From Paenibacillus pabuli (GTDB lineage Bacteria; Bacillota; Bacilli; Paenibacillales; Paenibacillaceae), in NCBI RefSeq assembly GCF_039831995.1, contig NZ_JBDOIO010000005.1, positions 434,001-498,000 of the forward strand: a stretch of 64,000 nucleotides of DNA, read 5' to 3'. Every line of letters starts with the position of its first letter. Position 1 is the first letter of the stretch. The position numbers and the translations under genes were made by a program. The notes beneath the pieces are model-generated. The model ran no database searches and was not told the origin of the DNA. It was given only the letters and a program-made list of their open reading frames with translations. Below, in pieces: positions 28,273 through 35,924 of the stretch.

Positions 28273-28320
28273 ATTGCATCATTCAATTTCACGTGTGCTT
28301 GCTTGATTGACGGATGCAAT
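28273..28320 (-). repeat. Hairpin between glpP and glpK
   Basis: ATTGCATC (28273-28280) pairs with GATGCAAT (28313-28320), extended by TCAAT/ATTGA across a 2x2 internal loop. No T-run follows and the glpK ribosome binding site is right behind it, so it is more likely an mRNA structure affecting glpK translation or stability than a terminator. Confidence 0.45.
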
Positions 28321-28338
28321 AAATTTATTAAGTTTATG

Positions 28339-28920
28339 CTACTGTTTCGGTTCTGTAAGCGATTCCCCAAAATGTCGGATCAGGTCAAAATTGGACGTGG
28401 TCACTGCTGTTGCCCCAGCCTCCAGCGCCAGCTCAACCTCTTTGGCAGATCGAATCAGTCCTCCGGCAATAATGGGGATTCCTGTCCGTTCCGCCACCTC
28501 GGTAATAATATGCGGAATAACGCCAGGAAGCACTTCAATATAATCCGGCTGCGTCTTCGCCAGCAGTTGATAACTTTTCTCCAAGGCATTCGTATCCAGC
28601 AGAAACACCCGCTGAATGGCAGTGATCCCCTTTTGTTTTGCCTTTTGAATCACCGTCGCCCGCGTAGAGATCAATCCCGCCGGACGAATATGCTGACACA
28701 AATATTCTGCAGCGTACTCATCGTTCTTCAGCCCTTGGACCAGATCGGCATGCAGCAGGATTTTTTTGCTTCGCCGCCGTGCTTCATCCAGCAAACTCTC
28801 CAGCTGGGCAATATGAGTATCCAGCATAACCCCATAGGTGTAAGGGCCATCAATAATCGCTTCGAACTGCTTCATGCTCTTGGCAGCGGGTAACATGCTC
28901 TGTCCCTCAAATGGCACCAT
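28339..28920 (-). CDS. glpP: Glycerol-3-phosphate-responsive antiterminator GlpP (193 aa)
   Basis: RNA-binding antiterminator of the glycerol regulon; with glycerol-3-phosphate it prevents termination in the glpD (and glpFK) leaders. It is a TIM-barrel protein: HADLVQGLKNDEYAAEYL, ISTRATVIQKAKQ, and the phosphate-binding IPIIAGGLIRSAKEVE segment are family hallmarks. ATG at 28920 is chosen by AGGAGG four bases upstream and by family length (~190 aa); the open frame upstream covers the promoter. First gene of the glp cluster. Confidence 0.95.
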   Translation of the reverse strand: MVPFEGQSMLPAAKSMKQFEAIIDGPYTYGVMLDTHIAQLESLLDEARRRSKKILLHADLVQGLKNDEYAAEYLCQHIRPAGLISTRATVIQKAKQKGITAIQRVFLLDTNALEKSYQLLAKTQPDYIEVLPGVIPHIITEVAERTGIPIIAGGLIRSAKEVELALEAGATAVTTSNFDLIRHFGESLTEPKQ

Positions 28921-28950
28921 CGTTCCTCCTGCATCATTCAGATTGCCTAT

Positions 28951-28979
28951 ATTGTATAATCCGCATGGTAGATCGGCAA
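28951..28979 (-). promoter_or_regulatory. Promoter of glpP
   Basis: Minus strand: TTGCCG (28974-28979), 17-base spacer, TACAAT (28951-28956), ending about 30 bases ahead of the glpP start. It lies downstream of the ribA terminator, so the glp genes are insulated from ribA. Confidence 0.65.
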
Positions 28980-29035
28980 GCAGGGCCAATCATGGAAAGG
29001 CAATCCCCATAGCGTGTAATGCTCTGTATTTAACA

Positions 29036-29083
29036 CAAAAAGGCCGTTGTCGTGCACCCCCGAAGAAGTGAACAACAACAGCC
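29036..29083 (-). terminator. Terminator of ribA
   Basis: A 16-base arm (29042-29057) pairs imperfectly with 29068-29083 (GGC, GTTGT, and CAC matches); on the minus strand it runs into TTTTTGTG. Confidence 0.7.
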
Positions 29084-29156
29084 AGTCTGTCGGTTATAGC
29101 AACATGACATTTTCCATCGAAAAATCATGCTGTATTTAACACATACGGACTATACG

Positions 29157-29924
29157 TTAAGCCTGCGCATGTGGAAGCAGTACATCTGCCCCTGCCCAGC
29201 CATCGTTCTCTGCCAAGTGACCCGAACGACTCACTTTGGTCTGCAGGTATTTCTCGTTGAACGCCGAGCGATCGCCCCACAACGGCACACGCCCGCCTAC
29301 ATTCAGTCCCGCTTCCTGCAGTGCAGCCAGCTTACGCGGATTGTTGGTGATCAGAGTAACGGGTGCGGAACGCAGTGCACGCAATACGGCAATCGCATCA
29401 TCATAGTTACGAGCATCATCCGTAAAGCCAAGCTGAAGGTTGGCATCTACCGTATCCAGACCTTCTTCTTGCAAAATGTAAGCCATCGCTTTGCTGAACA
29501 GACCAATACCGCGGCCTTCATGGTTCGCCAGGTAGAACAAGGCACCCGCCCCATGGGCTGCGATCATTTTCATGGATTGCTCCAGCTGGAAGCCACAATC
29601 ACAGCGTTTGCTGCCAAAAATATCGCCTGTATGGCAGATGCTGTGCATCCGGATCAGCGCTTCCTGCGCTTCGGCAAAATCTCCGTACACGAGTACACTC
29701 GATTGCTGACGCTCTGCAAGTTCAGCCGTAGCCAGCGACTCAATTAGCTCGCCGCTGTCCATGACCTTATCCGATTTCAGCCAGCTGTACCACTGGAATG
29801 TGCGCGTCTCTCCATCCAGATTGACCGGAAGCTTAATCGGTCCAACCAGGTATATGAATTCTTTTCCACTCGGAAAAGTCTGAATTTTGGGGGCAAGCAG
29901 TTGAATAATATGTGAATTGATCAT
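29157..29924 (-). CDS. ribA: GTP cyclohydrolase II RibA, stand-alone (255 aa)
   Basis: Opens GTP to the pyrimidine that starts riboflavin synthesis. HSICHTGDIFGSKRCDCGFQ (~residues 94-113) holds the three zinc Cys, HEGRGIGLFSK the catalytic Arg region, and ITNNPRKLAALQEAGL the C-terminal nucleotide site. The usual Bacillus enzyme is the RibBA fusion inside the rib operon; here GCH II stands alone, with about 60 extra N-terminal residues in place of the RibB domain. GGAGG precedes the ATG. Its promoter is surrounded by repeated AGTTACTT sites and no FMN riboswitch was seen, so control is probably by a repressor. Confidence 0.93.
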   Translation of the reverse strand: MINSHIIQLLAPKIQTFPSGKEFIYLVGPIKLPVNLDGETRTFQWYSWLKSDKVMDSGELIESLATAELAERQQSSVLVYGDFAEAQEALIRMHSICHTGDIFGSKRCDCGFQLEQSMKMIAAHGAGALFYLANHEGRGIGLFSKAMAYILQEEGLDTVDANLQLGFTDDARNYDDAIAVLRALRSAPVTLITNNPRKLAALQEAGLNVGGRVPLWGDRSAFNEKYLQTKVSRSGHLAENDGWAGADVLLPHAQA

Positions 29925-30033
29925 AATGATTCGTTCCTCCTGTTAAGCCATTTTATATGCTGATTGATTCGCATCCAGACCGAAAATAGATCACTGGACG
30001 GTTATAGTACGTATCTATATTATTGTCATCATC

Positions 30034-30110
30034 ATTAGTTACTTTATGTAAGCAAGTTTAAAATAAAAATTTTATTGTGTCAAGTAACTTTTGTTTCTAA
30101 AGTAACTAAT
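30034..30110 (-). promoter_or_regulatory. ribA promoter with three AGTTACTT operators
   Basis: Minus strand: -35 TTGACA (30078-30083), 17-base spacer, -10 TAAACT (30055-30060). A 13-base sequence ATTAGTTACTTTA (30034-30046) just past the start site is repeated in perfect inverted form at 30098-30110, upstream of the -35. A third copy, CAAGTAACTTTTG (30081-30093), overlaps the -35 and is 17 bases from the upstream copy. The arrangement looks like a repressor-controlled promoter; the regulator is not identified in the window. Confidence 0.6.
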
Positions 30111-30130
30111 AAAATTAGGATACGAAACCG

Positions 30131-30180
30131 ACACAAATTTGTGTTTCATTTTTGGAATATTGGGTATGAGTTTATAAACT
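30131..30180. promoter_or_regulatory. Two palindromes before the sugar transporter operon
   Basis: ACACAAATTTGTGT (30131-30144), flanked by GAAAC/TTTC, and AGTTTATAAACT (30169-30180) are perfect palindromes within 120 bases of the first transporter gene. They are candidates for operators of that operon; no local regulator gene is present. Confidence 0.35.
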
Positions 30181-30251
30181 GCTCATAGAATGATGTTGTA
30201 GTAGTCCAAAGTACTTCATGCCTCGAACTTAACGATGAGGGGGTTGTGCAC

Positions 30252-31526
30252 ATGATCCGCCGGAAAAGAACCTGCTGGACAGCCATCCTGATGGTCTGCG
30301 TCCTGCTCATAAGCGGATGCTCCATCTGGCCGGGACAAGACGATTCTGCGAACAACAAAAAGGTGGCGCTTACACTATGGTACTGGAACCGTTCCATTGA
30401 TGATAAGCTGATTGCCAAGGCCAGGGAACAGTTCCCCAATATTGAACTGACAGCCCAGAAGATCGGCGGTGATTTCAAGGCAAAGCTCAAGACAACGCTG
30501 GCAGCCAAATCAGGCGAGCCCGATATTGTCGCACTAAACGACTGGATTATGGAACTTTTCCCCAGCGAGGACCGTTTTTATAATCTGTATGATCTTGGCG
30601 CAGGGGACGTCAAAGACCAATACCTGGAGTGGAAATGGAAGCAGGGCGTTACGCCAAGCGGACAGATGATCGGTTTCCCGATGGATACGGGACCGACAGC
30701 TCTCTTTTACCGGGCAGACCTCTTCAAGGAGGCCGGACTTCCTTTCGAACCTGAGGATGTGACCCGTCAGCTGAATAGCTGGGAAGCATATGCCGCAGCA
30801 GGCGAACAGATCAAGGAAAAACTTGGGGGCAAGGTATTTCTGACCGATAACATTGGAAGCGTTTACAACCAGGTCTTATCTCAAGGAGCTGAGCGCTATT
30901 TCCGCCCGGATGGTTCGTTTATCGGCATGGATTCTCCTCTGGTACGAACAAGCTGGGATACGTCCATTGATTTCAAGCAAAAGGGATTGCTGGCGAATGC
31001 AGATGGCTGGACTCCAGGCTGGAATGCAGCGATGAACAATGGGGAAATTGCGTCCTTCGTGGGTGCCGTCTGGATGAAACAGGTGCTGCAGGAGGCTGCG
31101 CCAGATACATCGGGTAAATGGCGGGTGGCTCGAGCCCCTGGCGGAGACGGTAATAACGGCGGTTCGTTCCTGTCCATTCTGAAGTCCAGCGAGCATCCTC
31201 AGGAAGCCTTCGAGCTGGTGCGCTGGCTGCAGAGTCCGGAAAATCAGCTGGAGCAATATCAGACGTTGAACCTCTTCCCTTCCGCACCGGGCGTGTTCAA
31301 TTCCCCTGCAATGAAAGAAGAGGAGCCCTTCTTCGGCGGACAGGCGACAGGGCCTGTATTTGCCGAATCGGCACAGCATGTTCCGGACGCTTTTTTTGGT
31401 GAACGTTATCCATCGGTACACAACATTATTACCCGACGCCTGAATGATGTCGCGAAGCAAAATGCCGATCCCAAGCAGGTCTGGACCGATACCGTACACC
31501 GCGTTGAGCGGGAACTCCAGCGTTAA
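30252..31526 (+). CDS. CUT1-type ABC sugar-binding lipoprotein (424 aa)
   Basis: Extracellular solute-binding protein of the family-1 carbohydrate type, tethered to the membrane. The signal peptide ends in lipobox LISGC with Cys at residue 23. VALTLWYWNRSIDDKLIAKA and TALFYRADLFKEAGLPFEP are typical of sugar-binding proteins; the aromatic residues there would stack on sugar rings. ATG at 30252 follows AGGGGG at 8 bases (a GTG two codons earlier is less likely). It begins a run of two permeases and a gluconokinase, probably one operon. The ligand is not known. Confidence 0.92.
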   Translation: MIRRKRTCWTAILMVCVLLISGCSIWPGQDDSANNKKVALTLWYWNRSIDDKLIAKAREQFPNIELTAQKIGGDFKAKLKTTLAAKSGEPDIVALNDWIMELFPSEDRFYNLYDLGAGDVKDQYLEWKWKQGVTPSGQMIGFPMDTGPTALFYRADLFKEAGLPFEPEDVTRQLNSWEAYAAAGEQIKEKLGGKVFLTDNIGSVYNQVLSQGAERYFRPDGSFIGMDSPLVRTSWDTSIDFKQKGLLANADGWTPGWNAAMNNGEIASFVGAVWMKQVLQEAAPDTSGKWRVARAPGGDGNNGGSFLSILKSSEHPQEAFELVRWLQSPENQLEQYQTLNLFPSAPGVFNSPAMKEEEPFFGGQATGPVFAESAQHVPDAFFGERYPSVHNIITRRLNDVAKQNADPKQVWTDTVHRVERELQR

Positions 31527-31571
31527 CCTGAAGAACGTGTGTGTTCGATATCCGCATAAGGAGGAATTCAT

Positions 31572-32522
31572 ATGGCTGTAACCGAACCCCATCTCACTCC
31601 CGAACCCGGAGCCGTGCATCCGGACCTGGATCGGAAGAAATCTCTCCTATCTCAAATTTGGGAGCATCGTGCCCTATATGCTGCGATCTCACCGTTTTAT
31701 ATTCTGTTTGCCGTGTTTGGCCTGTTTCCCATCGGATTCTCGTTGTACCTGGCTTTCCACAAATGGGACGGCATTGGCGTAATGACCTACAATGGGCTGA
31801 ATAATTTTAAATACATGCTGACGGATGCCGAGTTCTGGCAGGCGGTGGGCAATACGTTCATGATCTGGATATACTCCACCATTCCCATGCTGTTCTTCGC
31901 CCTTATTGTCGCCTTTTTGCTGCATGCACCGTTCGTGAAGTTCCGTACACTGTTTCGGGTCGGTTACTTCCTGCCGAACGTTACGTCCATCGTAGCCGTG
32001 GCGATCATCTTCGGTGCACTGTTTGCCAACAACTATGGCTTTCTCAACTATCTCCTGCAGTCGGTCGGGCTTCCAGTCGTGGAATGGCTTAATGCCCCTT
32101 GGGGTATTAAAGTGGCGATCTCCTCCATGGTGGTGTGGCGCTGGACGGGGTACAACGCGGTCATTTACCTGGCTGGACTCCAGAGTATTCCGCAAACCTT
32201 GTATGAAGCAGCAAAAATTGACGGCGCATCCGGGATACAGTCCTTCTTCCGGATTACGATTCCGATGCTGCGGCCCGTGATTCTGTTCACGGTGATCACC
32301 TCAACGATTGGCGGCATGCAGCTGTTCACCGAACCCCAGATTCTCGTGGGCAACGATGGCGGTGCAGGCGCGGCCGGGATGACCATCGTTCTGTACCTTT
32401 ACCGTGAATCGTTCATCAACAACTACTTCGGATATGGTGCAGCGGTGGGTTGGGGCATGTTCCTCATTATCGCCCTGTTCTCCATCGTGAACTGGAAGCT
32501 TGTTCAAGGCAAGTCATCCTGA
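31572..32522 (+). CDS. ABC sugar permease, MalF/UgpA type (316 aa)
   Basis: Membrane component of the CUT1 importer. After a ~35-residue cytosolic N-terminus there are six predicted helices. The coupling motif that contacts the ATPase is visible as EAAKIDGASGIQSFFRITIP (~residues 217-236). AAGGAGG precedes the ATG by 7 bases. It follows the binding protein by 45 bases and precedes the second permease by 21. No ATPase gene is in the operon, so the shared MsmX-type ATPase is the probable energy source. Confidence 0.93.
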   Translation: MAVTEPHLTPEPGAVHPDLDRKKSLLSQIWEHRALYAAISPFYILFAVFGLFPIGFSLYLAFHKWDGIGVMTYNGLNNFKYMLTDAEFWQAVGNTFMIWIYSTIPMLFFALIVAFLLHAPFVKFRTLFRVGYFLPNVTSIVAVAIIFGALFANNYGFLNYLLQSVGLPVVEWLNAPWGIKVAISSMVVWRWTGYNAVIYLAGLQSIPQTLYEAAKIDGASGIQSFFRITIPMLRPVILFTVITSTIGGMQLFTEPQILVGNDGGAGAAGMTIVLYLYRESFINNYFGYGAAVGWGMFLIIALFSIVNWKLVQGKSS

Positions 32523-32543
32523 TGTGACAAGGGGGGAGCGCTC

Positions 32544-33371
32544 ATGACGTCCAAATACCTCAAATCGCTGGTGTTGTATACCGGTCTTATCGGGGGCATG
32601 CTCATTTCCATGTTCCCGTTCTATTGGCTAATTGTAATGTCCACCCGGACGACGTCCGACATTTACGCATTTCCGCCCCAGCTCTGGTTCGGGGGAGAAC
32701 TGTGGAATAATATCAGCCGGGTGCTGCAGCAAATTGACTTCTGGGGTGCATTTGTCAACACATTGTTTGTATCCGGCATGGTGACCGTGCTCGTGCTGTT
32801 CTTTGACTCATTGGCGGGTTTTGCGTTTGCGAAGTTTGAATTTCCGGGCAAAAAGTGGCTTTTCGTCCTGCTGCTCGCCACCATGATGGTGCCATCCCAG
32901 CTGTCGCTTGTGCCTTCCTTCGTGCTCATGGCCACGTTCGGTTGGGTCGGTTCCTTCAAGGCCCTTATTATCCCGGGCATGGTGAATGCCTTCGGCATTT
33001 TCTGGATTCGGCAGTATGCCACAGAGTCCATCCCGAATGACCTGCTCGATGCGGGCCGGATCGACGGCTGTAATTTCTTCCGTCTCTATTGGAATGTGGC
33101 GCTGCCCATCCTACGACCTGCGTTTGCGTTTCTCGGTGCATTTACCTTTATCGGGGTGTGGAATGACTACCTGTGGCCGCTCATCGTCCTGACGGATGAA
33201 CGGAAATACACGCTGCAGATTGCCCTCTCGCAATTAAACGGGCTGTACAATACGGATTACGCGATGGTCATCGCCGGTACACTGCTTGCGGTTATTCCAC
33301 TTATCATTATGTTCCTGTTCATCAGCCGCCAGTTCATTTCGGACATTGCCGCAGGAGCCGTGAAGGATTAA
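32544..33371 (+). CDS. ABC sugar permease, MalG/UgpE type (275 aa)
   Basis: Second membrane component of the CUT1 importer, six predicted helices. The ATPase-contact motif is DAGRIDGCNFFRLYWNVALP (~residues 168-187), and MVPSQLSLVPSFVLMATFGW is typical of MalG proteins. GGGGGGAGCGCTC precedes the ATG. It pairs with the preceding permease; together with the lipoprotein they lack only the ATPase. Likely cotranscribed with gluconokinase 87 bases downstream, with no terminator between. Confidence 0.93.
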   Translation: MTSKYLKSLVLYTGLIGGMLISMFPFYWLIVMSTRTTSDIYAFPPQLWFGGELWNNISRVLQQIDFWGAFVNTLFVSGMVTVLVLFFDSLAGFAFAKFEFPGKKWLFVLLLATMMVPSQLSLVPSFVLMATFGWVGSFKALIIPGMVNAFGIFWIRQYATESIPNDLLDAGRIDGCNFFRLYWNVALPILRPAFAFLGAFTFIGVWNDYLWPLIVLTDERKYTLQIALSQLNGLYNTDYAMVIAGTLLAVIPLIIMFLFISRQFISDIAAGAVKD

Positions 33372-33458
33372 GCTGTCCGCATTTTGATCCATCCCTCAAG
33401 TCTGATATTCTTATCTATAGATTAATACCAGATGCTCCAGAGAAAGAGGGATGACAAA

Positions 33459-35012
33459 ATGGCTTCTTCACCGTATATGATCGGCGTAGATATCGGCACC
33501 ACATCCACCAAGGCCGTATTGTTTGAACAAAACGGCTCCATCGTGGCTCAGGGTGGTGCTGATTATCCGCTATATACCCCCACCCCTGCGATTGCAGAGC
33601 AGGATGCGGACGATATTTTCCAAGCCGTCGTAGAATCCGTTAAACAGGCGACCTCCAAGGCGGGTATCAAACCGGATGAAATTTTGTTTGTATCGTTCAG
33701 TTCGGCGATGCACAGCATCCTGCCTGTTGACGAGCACGGCAAACCGCTGATGCGCGCCATGACGTGGGCAGACAATCGCAGCGCGGAATGGACGGAAGCA
33801 CTCAAAACCGAAATGAACGGTCACGAAATCTATCTGAGAACAGGGACGCCCATTCATCCGATGTCACCACTGACCAAAATCATGTGGCTAACCCGGGAAC
33901 AGCCGGAACTGTTCAAGCAGACCCATAAATTCATCTCCATGAAAGAATATGTATTCTTCAAGCTGTTCAATGAATACGTGATCGACCACTCCATGGCGTC
34001 TGCTACCGGCATGATGAATCTGGAGAAACTGGACTGGGATGAGGGAGCGCTGCATGTGGCGGGAATTACAGTAGACCATCTATCCCGGCTTGTGCCGACC
34101 ACTTACGTACTCAAGCAGGGGTTGAACCCGGAGTACGCCAAGGAAATGGGTATTGCGGACAAGACGCCATTTGTCATCGGGGCAAGTGACGGCGTGCTCT
34201 CCAATCTCGGCGTTAACGCGATTGATCCTGGCGTTGTGGCGGTGACCATCGGCACCAGCGGAGCGATTCGTACGGTCGTGGACAAACCAGTTACCGATCC
34301 GAAAGGACGTTTCTTCTGTTACGCGCTCACCGAGGATGCGTGGGTGATTGGCGGGCCCGTGAACAATGGCGGGGTCATTTTCCGCTGGATTCGGGACGAG
34401 TTTGCGGCTTCTGAGGTAGAGACAGCGAAGCGACTCGGCATCGATCCTTATGAAGTGCTCACGCGTGTCGCGGAAAATGTACCGCCTGGATCGGAAGGGC
34501 TGCTCTTCCATCCGTATATGACAGGTGAGCGGGCTCCGCTCTGGAATCCGAATGCCCGCGGCTCGTTCTTCGGTCTGACACTTCATCATAAGAAGGAGCA
34601 CATGATCCGAGCCGCCCTGGAAGGTGTATTGTTCAATCTGTATACCGTCATGCTGGCTATTGAGGAGAAGATCGGCCGTCCCACCAAAATTCAGGCCACT
34701 GGCGGCTTCGCCCGCTCCGAATTATGGCGGCAGATGATGGCCGATATTTTCGACCAGGATGTGATCATCCCTGAAAGCATTGAGAGCTCCTGCCTTGGTG
34801 CAGCCGTATTGGGATTGTACGCGCTTGGCCGCATTGATTCCCTGAGCGCCGTATCCGGCATGATTGGATCCACGCATCGTCATCAGCCTGACCCGGACAG
34901 CGTCCGCATCTACCGGGAATTGCTGCCGATCTTCATCCGGATCTCCCGCAAGTTCGAAGAGGAGTATGCGGATATCGCTGCTTTTCAAAATAAAACGATG
35001 CCTCAGAAATAA
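33459..35012 (+). CDS. gntK: Gluconokinase, FGGY family (517 aa)
   Basis: Phosphorylates gluconate, feeding the pentose phosphate pathway. GVDIGTTSTKAVLFEQNG is the phosphate-1 motif, GASDGVLSNLG contains the catalytic Asp, and VTIGTSGAIR and ATGGFARSELWRQMMADI are FGGY signatures. The sequence and length fit Bacillus GntK. ATG at 33459 is preferred (AGAGGGATG upstream); the frame is open from an ATG at 33432. Unlike in the gnt operon, gntP, gntR and gntZ are absent; here the kinase follows a sugar ABC importer, so the imported sugar may be an aldonate or an oligosaccharide that yields one. Confidence 0.88.
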   Translation: MASSPYMIGVDIGTTSTKAVLFEQNGSIVAQGGADYPLYTPTPAIAEQDADDIFQAVVESVKQATSKAGIKPDEILFVSFSSAMHSILPVDEHGKPLMRAMTWADNRSAEWTEALKTEMNGHEIYLRTGTPIHPMSPLTKIMWLTREQPELFKQTHKFISMKEYVFFKLFNEYVIDHSMASATGMMNLEKLDWDEGALHVAGITVDHLSRLVPTTYVLKQGLNPEYAKEMGIADKTPFVIGASDGVLSNLGVNAIDPGVVAVTIGTSGAIRTVVDKPVTDPKGRFFCYALTEDAWVIGGPVNNGGVIFRWIRDEFAASEVETAKRLGIDPYEVLTRVAENVPPGSEGLLFHPYMTGERAPLWNPNARGSFFGLTLHHKKEHMIRAALEGVLFNLYTVMLAIEEKIGRPTKIQATGGFARSELWRQMMADIFDQDVIIPESIESSCLGAAVLGLYALGRIDSLSAVSGMIGSTHRHQPDPDSVRIYRELLPIFIRISRKFEEEYADIAAFQNKTMPQK

Positions 35013-35017
35013 ATTGC

Positions 35018-35059
35018 AAAAAAACAGGTGCCCTTGAAATGAAAGGGCACCTGTTTTTT
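35018..35059. terminator. Bidirectional terminator after gntK
   Basis: AAAAAACAGGTGCCCTT pairs with AAGGGCACCTGTTTTTT around GAAATGA. Near-perfect and symmetrical, between two convergent genes. Confidence 0.9.
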
Positions 35060-35076
35060 CACTACTTATAAATGCA

Positions 35077-35451
35077 TTATTGATTATATTTACTGAATGC
35101 ATCCTTGTCGTCCTGCACATTTTCCAGATACATAATCTGTCCCTCATCATTCAGGCGGGCGGTATCAATCCCTGTTTTTGCATATACCGCCCCATCAGCA
35201 GCTTGTCCACATACGGCCCAGTTCGTCTGATAGCTGCCGTCCGGCTGCAGCACCCACCCGTCCCACATATGTTTGACGTCCATGTTGTACTCATAGAATG
35301 CTTTCATAAAACCTTCAAATCCTCTTCTGCTGGTGCCGTTTAACACAATCTCAGCATCCGGTGTGAACAGGGACAGTAAATCCTGCATCGCACGCACATC
35401 CGTACGAGAAGCGTCAAATAAACGGAAATAATTGTTTAACAATGTAGTCAT
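35077..35451 (-). CDS. SnoaL/NTF2-like protein (124 aa)
   Basis: Small cone-fold (NTF2/SnoaL) protein. The order YFRLFDASRTDVRAMQDLLS, then LFTPDAEIVLNGTSRRGFEG, then YQTNWAVCGQAADG is the usual helix-helix-sheet pattern of these enzymes or ligand-binding proteins. A GGAGG lies just upstream of the ATG. It is divergent from an ArsR regulator and shares near-identical operators with it, so it is probably the regulator's target. No catalytic role can be assigned. Confidence 0.8.
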   Translation of the reverse strand: MTTLLNNYFRLFDASRTDVRAMQDLLSLFTPDAEIVLNGTSRRGFEGFMKAFYEYNMDVKHMWDGWVLQPDGSYQTNWAVCGQAADGAVYAKTGIDTARLNDEGQIMYLENVQDDKDAFSKYNQ

Positions 35452-35490
35452 GGTGAACCTCCTGATGGTTATAAGCCGATACGAATTACA

Positions 35491-35593
35491 GTTCGAAAAA
35501 TTTCAAACTATTGAATAGAAATGTATCACACGATCCAGCCTTCTTACAACCCTCAGTTCGAAAAAAATCAAACATTGAAAGAGACGTTTCAAT
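35491..35593. promoter_or_regulatory. Paired ArsR-type operators in the divergent promoter region
   Basis: Two 18-base near-copies, GTTCGAAAAATTTCAAAC (35491-35508) and GTTCGAAAAAAATCAAAC (35556-35573), lie exactly 65 bases apart, one near each divergent gene. A third inverted repeat, ATTGAAA-GAGACG-TTTCAAT, is at 35574-35593. All share the TGAAA/TTTCA theme of ArsR/SmtB-type sites. Confidence 0.6.
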
Positions 35594-35610
35594 ATGCTAC
35601 CGTCATAGGT

Positions 35611-35919
35611 ATGAAAACACCTACGATACCCATGGCTTCGGAAATGGAGTTTACCACGGTCTGCAATGCACTTGGTGATCCGGTGCGCATGAAGATTGCA
35701 CACTGCCTGGCCAGCTCCGGCGAGAAAAACTGTTCCGCATTCGAAGTAGACCATATTTCCAAATCAACATTGTCCCATCACATCAAAATTCTTCGTGAAG
35801 CAGGCCTGATCCAGCCACGTATTGAAGGCAAACAGCATTTTTACTCTTTGCGAAAGGATGATCTAAGCAGCCGTTTCCCCGGTCTTGTAGAATTAATATT
35901 GAATACGACAGGAGGTTAA
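35611..35919 (+). CDS. ArsR family transcriptional regulator (102 aa)
   Basis: Winged-helix regulator: ALGDPVRMKIAHCLAS is the ArsR alpha2-alpha3 region and ISKSTLSHHIKILREAGLIQ the recognition helix and following turn. The open frame reaches back to 35521, but that stretch contains the operators, so ATG 35611 is preferred; its ribosome binding site (AGG) is weak and ATG 35632 is an alternative. Two Cys in the N-terminal half (VCNALG, HCLAS) do not form the classical metal-binding CxC motif. It likely represses itself and the divergent SnoaL-like gene. The unknown downstream gene starts 5 bases later. Confidence 0.8.
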   Translation: MKTPTIPMASEMEFTTVCNALGDPVRMKIAHCLASSGEKNCSAFEVDHISKSTLSHHIKILREAGLIQPRIEGKQHFYSLRKDDLSSRFPGLVELILNTTGG

Positions 35920-35924
35920 TTGCA

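Noticed and set aside
29925..30030. FMN riboswitch ahead of ribA
   Set aside because: The leader is short and lacks the conserved FMN aptamer sequence and terminator.
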